64,000 nt of DNA from CAVUMR01 sp963742715. GTDB taxonomy: Bacteria > Actinomycetota > Actinomycetes > Mycobacteriales > Micromonosporaceae. Shown one piece after another: positions 1 to 7,706 of this stretch (position 1 is its first letter; each line of letters starts with the position of its first letter). The stretch lies in contig CAVUMR010000003.1 in NCBI GenBank assembly GCA_963742715.1, forward strand, positions 620,001 through 684,000, written 5' to 3'. Made by a program: the position numbers and the translations under genes. Under the pieces are notes generated by a model, which ran no database searches, had not been told where the DNA came from, and saw nothing but the letters and a program-made list of their open reading frames with translations.

Positions 1-804
1 GGGCAACGAAGCCTGGTGCGCGGCTTGTTGTCCGAGGCGCCCGAAGCGCTCAAGCCGCGACTGCTGTCGTTATACGCGAACCTCTCCCGATTCGCCGGCT
101 GGCTCTCGTTCGACCTCGACAACTACCCGGCCGCGACCGACTACTACGAGACGGCACGGACCGCCGCTCATGAAGCCCACGACACCGCGCTCGGCGCGTT
201 CGTGCTGTGCAACATGAGTCACCTTGCGACCTGGCGCGGTCAGCCGCGCATCGGCATCGACCACGCTGTGGCCGCCCAAGGCTGGGCTGCCCGAACTGAC
301 GACGCCCGCTTGCAGGCGTACGCGGAGGACGTCGCCGCACGCGCGTTCGCGATGGACCAGCAGGCCAGCCATGCGGTCACCGCCCTTGACCGGGCGCGGG
401 CAGCACTGGCCCGAGCAGGACAGCCCGAAGCCGGCGATCACACCTACTTCTACAACTCCGGCCAACTCGCCAGCACCGAAAGCACGTGCTACCTGCGCCT
501 TGGCCAGGCCGAACGCGGCGCCGTGACCGCCGAACACGCTATGAGCGAGATCGACCGCTCGTTCGTCCGCAATCTCGCGCTGAACTCGCTCCGGCTCGGC
601 ATGTGCCGGCTCCGTGCGAAGGCTCCGGACGTTGACCGCGCTGTCTCGGCGTTCCAGGACGCCGCCCAACTTGCCGGCCGCAACAGGTCGATCCGGCTGG
701 TCCACCGGCTACAGCGCGGTTGGCGGGAGCTGGAGCCCTGGCAGAACGTCAAATCCGTGAAGGGAACCCGCGACCAGCTTGCTGCCTACTCCGTGGCGTT
801 CTGA
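1..804 (+). CDS. C-terminal TPR part of an XRE-type regulator (5' truncated by window edge)
   Basis: The reading frame is open from base 1 and ends at 804, so the true start lies upstream of the window. About 265 residues of alternating amphipathic helices are visible, Ala/Leu/Arg rich, with TPR-like spacing (for example around YEDV/AARAFAMDQ and YLRLGQAERGAV). In actinobacteria this type of helical repeat usually follows an N-terminal XRE helix-turn-helix in regulators of about 400 aa. The DNA-binding domain itself is not in view, so the regulator label is inference from the tail alone. The last 19 bp overlap the stop of the convergent acetyltransferase gene. It could also be a stand-alone TPR protein. 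Confidence 0.6.
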   Translation, partial: GQRSLVRGLLSEAPEALKPRLLSLYANLSRFAGWLSFDLDNYPAATDYYETARTAAHEAHDTALGAFVLCNMSHLATWRGQPRIGIDHAVAAQGWAARTDDARLQAYAEDVAARAFAMDQQASHAVTALDRARAALARAGQPEAGDHTYFYNSGQLASTESTCYLRLGQAERGAVTAEHAMSEIDRSFVRNLALNSLRLGMCRLRAKAPDVDRAVSAFQDAAQLAGRNRSIRLVHRLQRGWRELEPWQNVKSVKGTRDQLAAYSVAF

Positions 805-1367
805 GGCGATCGCAGATCGTCCAACCGGTCTCGCAGGAACACATCGAAGACCGGTGCTGCAGCGCCTGGTCCGCCTTCCATCTGACCGAGCTTCCGCCAG
901 CCCAGGTGTTCGTACACCCGCTTCGTGTCCAACGCGGTCGGCTGGACGGTCAGCGTCGCTCGCTCCTCCGACCGGCTGCCCAAGAGTTGATCGTGTACCA
1001 ATCGACCGATGCCTTGGCCTCGATGCGTCCGGCGGACCGCGTAGTCGAACAGCACAAACGTTCTACCTGGCCACTCGGCCGCGACGTCCTCCGGCAGAGA
1101 CCGGTCCAGCCGCTGCCAGCGGGTGGTATCAGGAGCCAACGAGAAGCCGTAACCGAAGCCGATGAGCTCGTCGCCGGCGCGAGCGATCACCAGGCCGAAC
1201 GTCGGGTCCTGCAAGAGTCCGATCAGCCGCTCGCGGTGCAGCTCCGACTCGTCGTCCAGCCACAGGAACGGCGGTTGTGAGAACACCTCGTCGTACAGCT
1301 CGCAGATCGGCTCCAGCCGCCGCCCGGCCAATGTCGCGTCGACAAGCTCGACCACAACACGCTCCAC
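786..1367 (-). CDS. GNAT family N-acetyltransferase
   Basis: This 193-aa protein has the GNAT fold signature: a central strand followed by an acetyl-CoA loop reading RRTHRGQGIGRLVHDQLL, matching the Q/R-x-x-G-x-G/A motif, and a late hydrophobic YEHLGW stretch. It should transfer an acetyl group from acetyl-CoA to a small molecule or an amine; nothing shows the substrate. The GTG start at 1367 is chosen because a GGGAGG ribosome site lies just upstream; the frame is open further upstream, but that extension is Arg/Gly rich and lacks a better site. It converges on the regulator fragment with a 19-bp overlap, and lies next to the lower-GC island. Confidence 0.85.
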   Translation of the reverse strand: MERVVVELVDATLAGRRLEPICELYDEVFSQPPFLWLDDESELHRERLIGLLQDPTFGLVIARAGDELIGFGYGFSLAPDTTRWQRLDRSLPEDVAAEWPGRTFVLFDYAVRRTHRGQGIGRLVHDQLLGSRSEERATLTVQPTALDTKRVYEHLGWRKLGQMEGGPGAAAPVFDVFLRDRLDDLRSPQNATE

Positions 1368-1531
1368 TTGACCTCCCCGCCGGTCGACACCAGCACGAGA
1401 GCCTAGCCTCGCTGGACCTTCACAACGGGCCGAACCGCCAACAACACCGCCAGATCGCCGTCCACAGTTGCCAAGCCAATGCGACACGCGTTCGCAGGGC
1501 ACGGTAAACGAGTTCGACTACTCCTAGCACC

Positions 1532-1762
1532 TCATTGCTTAGTCTCAGACATCCGTACGCCGATCGCATTCATCGCACTACCCGTTGATTCCGTCGCGCC
1601 CGCCATGGCACCGGCACCTTGATCAGACATCCGTACGCCGATCGCATTCATCGCACTACCCGTTGATTCCGTCGCGCCCGCCATGGCACCGGCACCTTGA
1701 GCCGCGCGAACAAGGGCTTGAGAGAACCCGGCGATAGGCACATATTCCGGGCGCCCCCGCAT
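1532..1762 (-). CDS. Small hypothetical protein with an internal 26-residue duplication
   Basis: A 76-aa frame starting at ATG 1762, 19 bp after the stop of the membrane-protein gene and in the same direction. It would be the third gene of the HD-PRTase operon. Residues are Gly/Ala/Met/Ser rich with two exact copies of a 26-residue block containing GAGAMAGATESTGSAMNAIG. No ribosome site is obvious, so translation may be coupled to the gene before it. The duplication keeps frame only because its period is 78 bp. I do not recognise the family. It may be a real small partner protein or just open sequence downstream of the operon. Confidence 0.35.
   Translation of the reverse strand: MRGRPEYVPIAGFSQALVRAAQGAGAMAGATESTGSAMNAIGVRMSDQGAGAMAGATESTGSAMNAIGVRMSETKQ
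1545..1700. repeat. Perfect 78-bp tandem duplication (2 copies)
   Basis: Bases 1545-1622 and 1623-1700 are the same 78-bp sequence repeated head to tail with no visible mismatch. Identity this high means a recent event (or an assembly artefact). It falls at the 3' edge of the low-GC island, within the small ORF. Confidence 0.9.
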
Positions 1763-1781
1763 CAATGGAACGGCTAGCGGT

Positions 1782-2243
1782 CTACGATCGACACACCTGG
1801 ATCAGGATCGCCGCGGAAGTACTAAGTCCCGCCATTGAGATCGCTACATGCAGTGCGATCCAGACGAGGTTGAGGCGCATGCGCCTCAGCAATCGCCATC
1901 TACTAGCATGCATGTCTAGTGCGCCTTGAGCCGCATCCCTGACACCAGCTTCGGGATACATCCTATTCAGCCGCTCCATCACAAAACTCGCCTCGGTGAT
2001 ATGGAAACGGAATCGTTCGTAGTACTTCGCCGCAGTAGTCGCTCCGTAAAGCCCTAGCAAGAATAACGGTACCGTCACGAACAGCATCGTGGCCTCGAGT
2101 CCCCGCTGTGCCACCAACCCGAGGCCAAGCGATGACAAAGCAAGCACCATGTTGGTGACTATCGCCCTCTGATCCTCAGCCTGGCGTGCTTGGGCGCGCC
2201 TTTCCTGCCAGACAGTCAGAAGAAGCTCGCCCTCATTGTCCAT
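1782..2243 (-). CDS. Multi-TM membrane protein, second gene of the HD-PRTase operon
   Basis: A 153-aa protein with a charged, helical N-terminus (about 1-27), two close hydrophobic segments (about 28-46 and 50-70), a cytoplasmic helical stretch rich in Arg/Glu (about 72-122) and a third hydrophobic segment near the C-terminus (about 124-148). The ATG at 2243 is preceded by an AAGGGA site at good distance. It starts 35 bp after the stop of the HD-PRTase gene, so both are likely one transcript. No enzymatic motif is visible. In conflict operons a small membrane protein beside a nucleotide-processing enzyme is often the membrane-damaging effector; that role is inference here. I cannot assign it to a named family. 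Confidence 0.7.
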   Translation of the reverse strand: MDNEGELLLTVWQERRAQARQAEDQRAIVTNMVLALSSLGLGLVAQRGLEATMLFVTVPLFLLGLYGATTAAKYYERFRFHITEASFVMERLNRMYPEAGVRDAAQGALDMHASRWRLLRRMRLNLVWIALHVAISMAGLSTSAAILIQVCRS

Positions 2244-2278
2244 CGACTATCCCTTGAGCCAGCATGCAATCTAAGAGA

Positions 2279-5044
2279 CTACGTCTTCTTGCGCCGTCGC
2301 AGGAAAGCATTCCAAGGACTCTTCTGGGCGTCCTCCGCCCATAGACAGGTTAGCGTCGCTGACGGCGTATTGTACGTACTAGCTAGGAGCAGCCCGGTGT
2401 TGCCGTAACCCAATACCCGCTGACCGACCCATGTATCGTCGTGGCCTTCCTCAGGTGACAATAGTACCGGTTTGGCCTTCTGGACGCAGAAGCTCTTGAA
2501 CCTCTCAAGAGTCGCCTGCTCCCGGATGACCTGATGCAGGAACGGGAGTCTGGACTCTGGTATGTGCACGTACACCGTCAGCTTGAGTTCGAGCTCGCCC
2601 GCGCGAGCCTCTAATGCAGCCCTTCCCTCAGACATGCCTGCGACGAACACGAAACCCAACCGACGGCCACGCATCTTTTCCACAAGATCCGGTGGGAGGG
2701 TGGCGTTGCGCCTCTCGTGCAGGTCTTCACTTAGCTTCACCCCCAGCCAGGTCTCGAGTATCGAGATGGACTGACTACCTCGTCCGACAAGATCGTCAAC
2801 AAATACGATGGGCTTATCATGCGCGAGAGCGTCCTCAAGAGTCCGATAGACAAGCCCATGGAATCGGGCCATATCGCCCACATAGTAGGTAAGCAGCGCC
2901 GAGGAGTCTCGACCCTCACCCAATGCGCAATAGCTCGCGCCTTCGAATTCGTTATGACTCTTGAGAAACGCGTCCAGGGCTTGGTTTGCCTCGGCTCTAC
3001 CTATTACCATGATGCTGTTCATGACAGTAAGCGCCGAATTCACCAGATCATCATCGACAAACTGGCGGGCGTATGACAAGACCTTTTGGCGGCTGATCGT
3101 CGAGGCCGGCCTGGCGTCGCCAGGGCTCGGGGACTGATATGGGCCGGAATAGCCTGCTAGTCTGGATACAATTTCGTCCGCCCGATCAATGGCGTCTGAG
3201 CGGGTAAGAACACTCGGCAACGGCCGCAGGTCTCCAGGAAGAAGTTCATACCAGCGCGCTTCCTCAAGGCGCCGCTTCAGTGCGACAATCTTCTCACTGT
3301 CTTGCTTTGCGTAAGATTGCATCGCGTCTGGCATGCGTATGTCGTATCTCTCCCGCACCAATGCCTCTGCCGCGACATACACGATCGGTGAGAGTCGACG
3401 AAGTGAGAAGATATATCCAAGATCACGACTCGCTACATAAGCATCCGCAAGGGCGTGCCCCTCTCCGACTTCCTCGGACGCCGGCAGGATTGCGCCATTC
3501 TCATCTATTAGACAAGCATGCCCAAGTTCCGCACTAGCCGAGTTTGGGATAGCCTTCGGAGCACTTATCCAGATATATGGCTCAAGATGTCCACCAGGGA
3601 CCCCTAGCAGTTCCGCTTGACCAGTCAGCTCACATATGCTTGACATACGTTCGATCAGATCTCTAACGAGGTCCTCCCTAACGTCCTCACGTTCACAATC
3701 CACGACGAGCCTCAACAGTCCGGCGCGATGATCTTTATCGTCGCGGTAGTCGTCGCCTGGCATGCGGTCGGCGAAAGCGAATCCTCGGGTAAACAGACGA
3801 CGATCACGCAGGCGCCTTGCCAGATATGCAGCCGCATCGACGGATGGCCGTGTCGCTACGGTTAACGGCGCCCCAAGGGTGCGTGCGCGTTCGGAAATAC
3901 TCTCATGTGTGAGTGCCAATAGCTCGTCGTCAGTTATCCACAACGGTAGCATGCCGGGTTCGTAAGGCAGCACCTTTTGGAGTTGTCTAATGAGGCTAAA
4001 CACCATCGCCTCAGCAGCCCGAACCTTTTGATGACGATATATCTTATCGAACATCAATGTACGGGCTAACGCCATTTCCTCCAATGTCCGAGCGCCGCTA
4101 CGTGCGATACCTGTGACTACGTAACCACTCGGCTGATCAGAGACAAGCTTCCTAATCTCCGCTGGGAGCCTCACTCGATCCACATGTACCGCTCGCACCT
4201 TTCGGACTAGTCGCGGCACATCCGCGACCATCGGGACACCGCACATCAAGGCGTCCCTAGTGAGATAGTCGAGTTTGTCAGCATCGAACGGCCCGCTGAC
4301 GAGCTCGTGCAAGAGTGGAACCTGGGGATCCGCTGGAACACCTATAATAATCTTCTGGAGTTTTGCAGCAAGATCGTCTATCTGAATTGGGGCACACAAC
4401 CGCTGCACCTGCTCAAGAAGATCTTGGAATGCAGTCGAGTCCAATATGAAGTAGGCAGCTATCTCAGACAACTGATTCGGCGTGGACTTCTTGTGGTCCC
4501 TCTGGAAGTCCATTCGTATGTCGCTGCAGCCACGATCACTATCAAGCGCATATTCCGAAACGTGTGACATGGCACCATGCCCCACATCATGACAAAGGGC
4601 CGCAAGTCGGAGGATCCGTTCATGCGCATCGGTTAGCATCCTGGATCCGCGGCCAGTCGCGGTAGCTCGGGTTTCATTGATAGTCGTTACCAACTGCTGA
4701 ACTTGGTGCAGGACACCTAGGCTGTGCTCTAGGCGAGTATGTGTAGCAGCTGGATACACATAGTGGACGACACCCAATTGTCGAATGCGGCGCAGTCTCT
4801 GCAGTAGCGGAGAGTCCAGTAGTACAACCTCGTCAGGGCGCAGCTGCAGTGTGCCCCAGACTGGGTCGTTGAACTCCTTGGCGGCCTCATATGGCGGCCG
4901 ATGCCGAGCCAGGCGCCGTAGGTACGGCTCGAGCAGTTCCTGGGACCATTTATCCATTCGCGCCTTGTACGCCGCCAAGGACTCATACATGTCGCTGAGC
5001 GTATCTGCTACGTTCACTCCTGGCGAGCATGGTTGGGTTCCCAT
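2279..5044 (-). CDS. SAMHD1-like HD phosphohydrolase fused to a phosphoribosyltransferase-like (PRTase) domain
   Basis: A 921-aa protein from an ATG at 5044 preceded by GAAGGG; an upstream extension in frame has no site and looks non-coding. The N-terminal part has the dNTPase/SAMHD1-type HD core: HTRLEHSLG (His about 107), CHDVGHGAMSH (His-Asp about 152-153) and DADKLDYLTRD (Asp about 256), the set that binds the metal in that family. The last 180 residues hold IVFVDDLVGRGSQS (about 746-759), like the PRPP-binding loop of type I phosphoribosyltransferases (hydrophobic strand, DD, small loop), and the tail has YNTPS...LW and WNAFLRRR. This tail resembles the PRTase-CE domains described in bacterial conflict systems, a comparison from memory. 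It should act on nucleotides in the cytoplasm. It leads an operon with a TM protein, in DNA visibly poorer in GC than its surroundings. Confidence 0.8.
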   Translation of the reverse strand: MGTQPCSPGVNVADTLSDMYESLAAYKARMDKWSQELLEPYLRRLARHRPPYEAAKEFNDPVWGTLQLRPDEVVLLDSPLLQRLRRIRQLGVVHYVYPAATHTRLEHSLGVLHQVQQLVTTINETRATATGRGSRMLTDAHERILRLAALCHDVGHGAMSHVSEYALDSDRGCSDIRMDFQRDHKKSTPNQLSEIAAYFILDSTAFQDLLEQVQRLCAPIQIDDLAAKLQKIIIGVPADPQVPLLHELVSGPFDADKLDYLTRDALMCGVPMVADVPRLVRKVRAVHVDRVRLPAEIRKLVSDQPSGYVVTGIARSGARTLEEMALARTLMFDKIYRHQKVRAAEAMVFSLIRQLQKVLPYEPGMLPLWITDDELLALTHESISERARTLGAPLTVATRPSVDAAAYLARRLRDRRLFTRGFAFADRMPGDDYRDDKDHRAGLLRLVVDCEREDVREDLVRDLIERMSSICELTGQAELLGVPGGHLEPYIWISAPKAIPNSASAELGHACLIDENGAILPASEEVGEGHALADAYVASRDLGYIFSLRRLSPIVYVAAEALVRERYDIRMPDAMQSYAKQDSEKIVALKRRLEEARWYELLPGDLRPLPSVLTRSDAIDRADEIVSRLAGYSGPYQSPSPGDARPASTISRQKVLSYARQFVDDDLVNSALTVMNSIMVIGRAEANQALDAFLKSHNEFEGASYCALGEGRDSSALLTYYVGDMARFHGLVYRTLEDALAHDKPIVFVDDLVGRGSQSISILETWLGVKLSEDLHERRNATLPPDLVEKMRGRRLGFVFVAGMSEGRAALEARAGELELKLTVYVHIPESRLPFLHQVIREQATLERFKSFCVQKAKPVLLSPEEGHDDTWVGQRVLGYGNTGLLLASTYNTPSATLTCLWAEDAQKSPWNAFLRRRKKT

Positions 5045-5308
5045 CGACCCTTCACGGCTTATGCCGGCTTTCGCGGCTTTCGTCCCTTCTGCGGCGTGCT
5101 GTGCGGCTAGACACCTTCTGCAAAGGAGGAGACAATCGCCGACGACCGACCGCGCGCCGCAACGATGCGTTCTACACGGAGCGTTACCCTCCAGCTGGAT
5201 ACTCGTTGCTCTCGAAAGCAACTTTGTACCGAAAGGGTCAGAAGTAAGACAGGAGCACGGGCACCTAGGCGCTAGCTTTGCAGCATGCCGACTTTGGGTG
5301 GTGGTGAA

Positions 5309-5722
5309 ATGGCGCAGGACGTTAGCCTGGACGAATTTCTGACTGGCCTGTTTGCTGCACTCGTGGAACGCGGTGTAACCAGCGTGTCCGTACGTGGCGA
5401 GTCGTTCTATCGTGCCGTGGAGGCGGCCTATCAGAGGCTGGAGGACGACCAGGCGGATTACAACGTCGATCCCCGCTTTGTGATCCTAATCGACCCGATT
5501 TACACGGATTGCCCAACCGTTCGTGAGGCTATCGGTAGCCTGATGGTGCGAAACGTCGCTTGGATAAGCGGCCTCGTGTATGACGATTTGCACCTCCGCA
5601 TTAGGTACGACGAAGCACAAGCTCTACTAAACTACCTGCCAGGTGGCGACAGCCTTTACTCCGAGCTCGCCGACACCTTTCTCCAGAGTTACCGGCCCTC
5701 GGCGATGACTGCGGCGGAGTAG
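5309..5722 (+). CDS. Hypothetical protein divergent from the HD-PRTase operon
   Basis: A 137-aa acidic, soluble protein (start ATG 5309 behind a GGTGGT stretch; an in-frame ATG at 5285 would add eight residues). It begins MAQDVSLDEFLTGLFAALV and contains alternating strands and helices, with no membrane segment, Cys cluster or catalytic motif that I recognise. Its promoter side faces the HD-PRTase gene across about 265 bp, and its base composition matches the island, so it was probably acquired with it. It could be a regulator, sensor or immunity partner; nothing in the sequence decides between these. Confidence 0.65.
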   Translation: MAQDVSLDEFLTGLFAALVERGVTSVSVRGESFYRAVEAAYQRLEDDQADYNVDPRFVILIDPIYTDCPTVREAIGSLMVRNVAWISGLVYDDLHLRIRYDEAQALLNYLPGGDSLYSELADTFLQSYRPSAMTAAE

Positions 5723-6254
5723 GACTGATGTTCCCCCATGCGTTCTAGTCTGGCCGCTCACGAAGGCCCACGTCGATATAGCTCCGTATCAAGATTCCGA
5801 TCCTGTAGCTTCACAGGTCGGCGAACAGCTTAGAACGTGGCCACCAACTGCGATCTCGGTCTAGGCAGTACGGATGCTGGATACAGCGTTGCGGCTATCA
5901 GAGCGATACCTACTCAGGGCGTACAGCTGCATGACGCTGGGGTTGACCCGTCGGCCGTCGCGCCAACGCCTCGGAGAGCGGCCTAGACCCGACCGTCGAG
6001 GCAAATACTTGGTTCATTGGACAGAGTAATAGATTGCATACCCCCGGAGCACCGTGCTTGTCGTGACTCCACACGGATCCGTGGCTGCGCGATTCTGTGT
6101 CGATAGCAGCACGCGCCAACGGCCCCGATGCGACATTACATCTATGGCCTGGTGTCCGCTCCTGGTTGACACAGGCACGCTGCGACCTGGGCTCTCGCGG
6201 GCCTGCGATCGACACCGATGGGCAAGTGCATTGCGCACCGGGATCTCAGTCATG
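5723..6254. other. Intergenic stretch without a convincing gene
   Basis: Between the island's last gene and the arabinose regulator. Several short frames exist on both strands but none has a ribosome site, codon bias or recognisable product. Composition shifts from AT-richer to GC-rich towards 6300, which suggests that the island boundary lies here. I saw no tRNA or direct-repeat attachment site. Confidence 0.5.
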
Positions 6255-6268
6255 TGTGATCGCTAACA
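6255..6268 (+). promoter_or_regulatory. LacI-family operator upstream of the arabinose regulator
   Basis: TGTGATCGCTAACA differs by one base from the operator TGTGAGCGCTAACA in front of araB. It lies 48 bp before the regulator's GTG start. This indicates that the LacI-type protein represses its own gene as well as the ara operon. Confidence 0.75.
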
Positions 6269-6316
6269 TGGGCGACAGGTCAGCGCGAGAGCACGCGGGT
6301 ACGAGGGGAGATCGCG

Positions 6317-7585
6317 GTGCCGGGGATCGAGGCAGGTACCGGTGGGCAGAGCCCACGGAACGGTGCCGCCGACCCGCGCGACAGCACCAAAGCTCCACAC
6401 CGCAACCCCAACGACTCACGCGACAGCGCCAAGGCGCAGCGCGACAGCGCTGAAGGTAGACGAGACCGCGCCGAAGACCTCCGGGACGAGCGCGGGGCAC
6501 GCACCTCCAGGGCTGACGGCCCGGGCGTACCAAGTCCGCGGGTGAAAACCACGGCGGCGCCGGCGGCCCGGGCGGCGACCATGGCCGACGTAGCTCGGAC
6601 TCTGGGTTTGTCGCACCAGACGGTTTCCCGAGTGTTGAACGACCATCCTTCGGTACGGCCGGACACCCGGGCGCGGGTGCTCCAGGCGATCGAGGATCTG
6701 GGCTACCGGCGCAATCCGGCCGCTCGCGCGCTGGTGACCCGACGGTCCCAGACGCTGGGCGTGGTCAGCTTCGACACCACGTTGTACGGGCCGGCCAGCA
6801 CGCTCGCCGGGATCGAACAGGCCGCGCGCGAGGCCGGCTACTTCGTCAGCGTCGCGATCGCCAAGTCGGTGAGCAGCGAAACGGTCCGGGACGCGCTGGA
6901 CCGGCTCACCGCGCAGAGTGTGGACGGGATCATCGTGATCGCGCCGCTGCTCGGCAGCGTGGAGGTGCTGTCGAAGCTGACCCGCGGCGTACCCGTCGTG
7001 ATCGTCGAAAGCGCCAGCGCGCCGGATCTTGCCTCGGTACGCGTGGACCAGGCCGAGGGTGCCCGACTCATCACCCGGCACCTGCTCGACCAGGGCGCCT
7101 CGACGGTGTGGCACGTCGCTGGTCCGGCCGACTGGATCGAGGCGGAAGCCCGGGTCGCGGGGTGGCGGGAGGAGCTGGAGCGGGCCGGGAAACCAGTGCC
7201 TGACCTGCTGCGCGGCACCTGGCGGCCGGAGTCGGGATACGAGGCCGGCAAGCGGCTGGCCGGCGAGAAGGATCTTGACGCGGTGTTCGTCGCCAACGAT
7301 CAGATGGCGCTCGGACTGTTGCGCGCGTTCGCCGAGGCCGGCGTCCGGGTGCCGGAGGACGTCCTGGTGGGCGGCTTCGACGACGTACCCGAGGCCGCCT
7401 TTTATACCCCGCCGCTGACCACGGTCTGGCAGGACTTCGCCACGGTCGGCCGGCGCAGCATCGAGCTCCTACTGGACCAGGTGGTCCACGGCAGCACGGT
7501 CGCAGGCCAGGTGGTGGTCGCGCCCAAGCTCGTCGTGCGGCAGAGCTCGCGCCGGGTGATACTCCCTGACAGCACCAACCGCTGA
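6317..7585 (+). CDS. LacI-family repressor of the arabinose/arabinan operon
   Basis: A 422-aa protein, longer than the usual 330-350 aa because of an N-terminal extension of about 85 residues rich in Arg, Asp, Ser and Pro with RDSAK/RDSAE-type repeats. The GTG start at 6317 is well supported by GAGGGGAG six bases upstream, so the extension is probably translated. The LacI helix-turn-helix is at about 89-110 (MADVARTLGLSHQTVSRVLN), followed by the hinge (NPAARALVTRR) and a periplasmic-binding-protein-like effector domain with VFVANDQMALGLLRAFAE and GGFDDVPEA. It stands directly before araB in the same direction; matching operators before itself and araB make it the local repressor, with L-arabinose or an arabino-oligosaccharide the likely inducer. 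Confidence 0.9.
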   Translation: MPGIEAGTGGQSPRNGAADPRDSTKAPHRNPNDSRDSAKAQRDSAEGRRDRAEDLRDERGARTSRADGPGVPSPRVKTTAAPAARAATMADVARTLGLSHQTVSRVLNDHPSVRPDTRARVLQAIEDLGYRRNPAARALVTRRSQTLGVVSFDTTLYGPASTLAGIEQAAREAGYFVSVAIAKSVSSETVRDALDRLTAQSVDGIIVIAPLLGSVEVLSKLTRGVPVVIVESASAPDLASVRVDQAEGARLITRHLLDQGASTVWHVAGPADWIEAEARVAGWREELERAGKPVPDLLRGTWRPESGYEAGKRLAGEKDLDAVFVANDQMALGLLRAFAEAGVRVPEDVLVGGFDDVPEAAFYTPPLTTVWQDFATVGRRSIELLLDQVVHGSTVAGQVVVAPKLVVRQSSRRVILPDSTNR

Positions 7586-7640
7586 ACCTCGTACCAGCCG
7601 AAACACTTCTCCATCACACACCCGACGTCGGTGACCGGTC

Positions 7641-7694
7641 TTGACACCGATCGATGTTAACGCTAACAATTCCCGGATGATGTGAGCGCTAACA
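7641..7694 (+). promoter_or_regulatory. araB promoter with two LacI operators
   Basis: A TTGACA -35 box (7641-7646) is followed after 17-18 bp by a weak -10 (AACAAT, 7665-7670). Operator 1, TGTTAACGCTAACA (7655-7668), covers the spacer and -10; operator 2, TGTGAGCGCTAACA (7681-7694), covers the expected start of transcription. Their centres are 26 bp apart. Binding of the repressor at either would block RNA polymerase. Confidence 0.8.
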
Positions 7695-7706
7695 GGAGGC
7701 TTGAGC

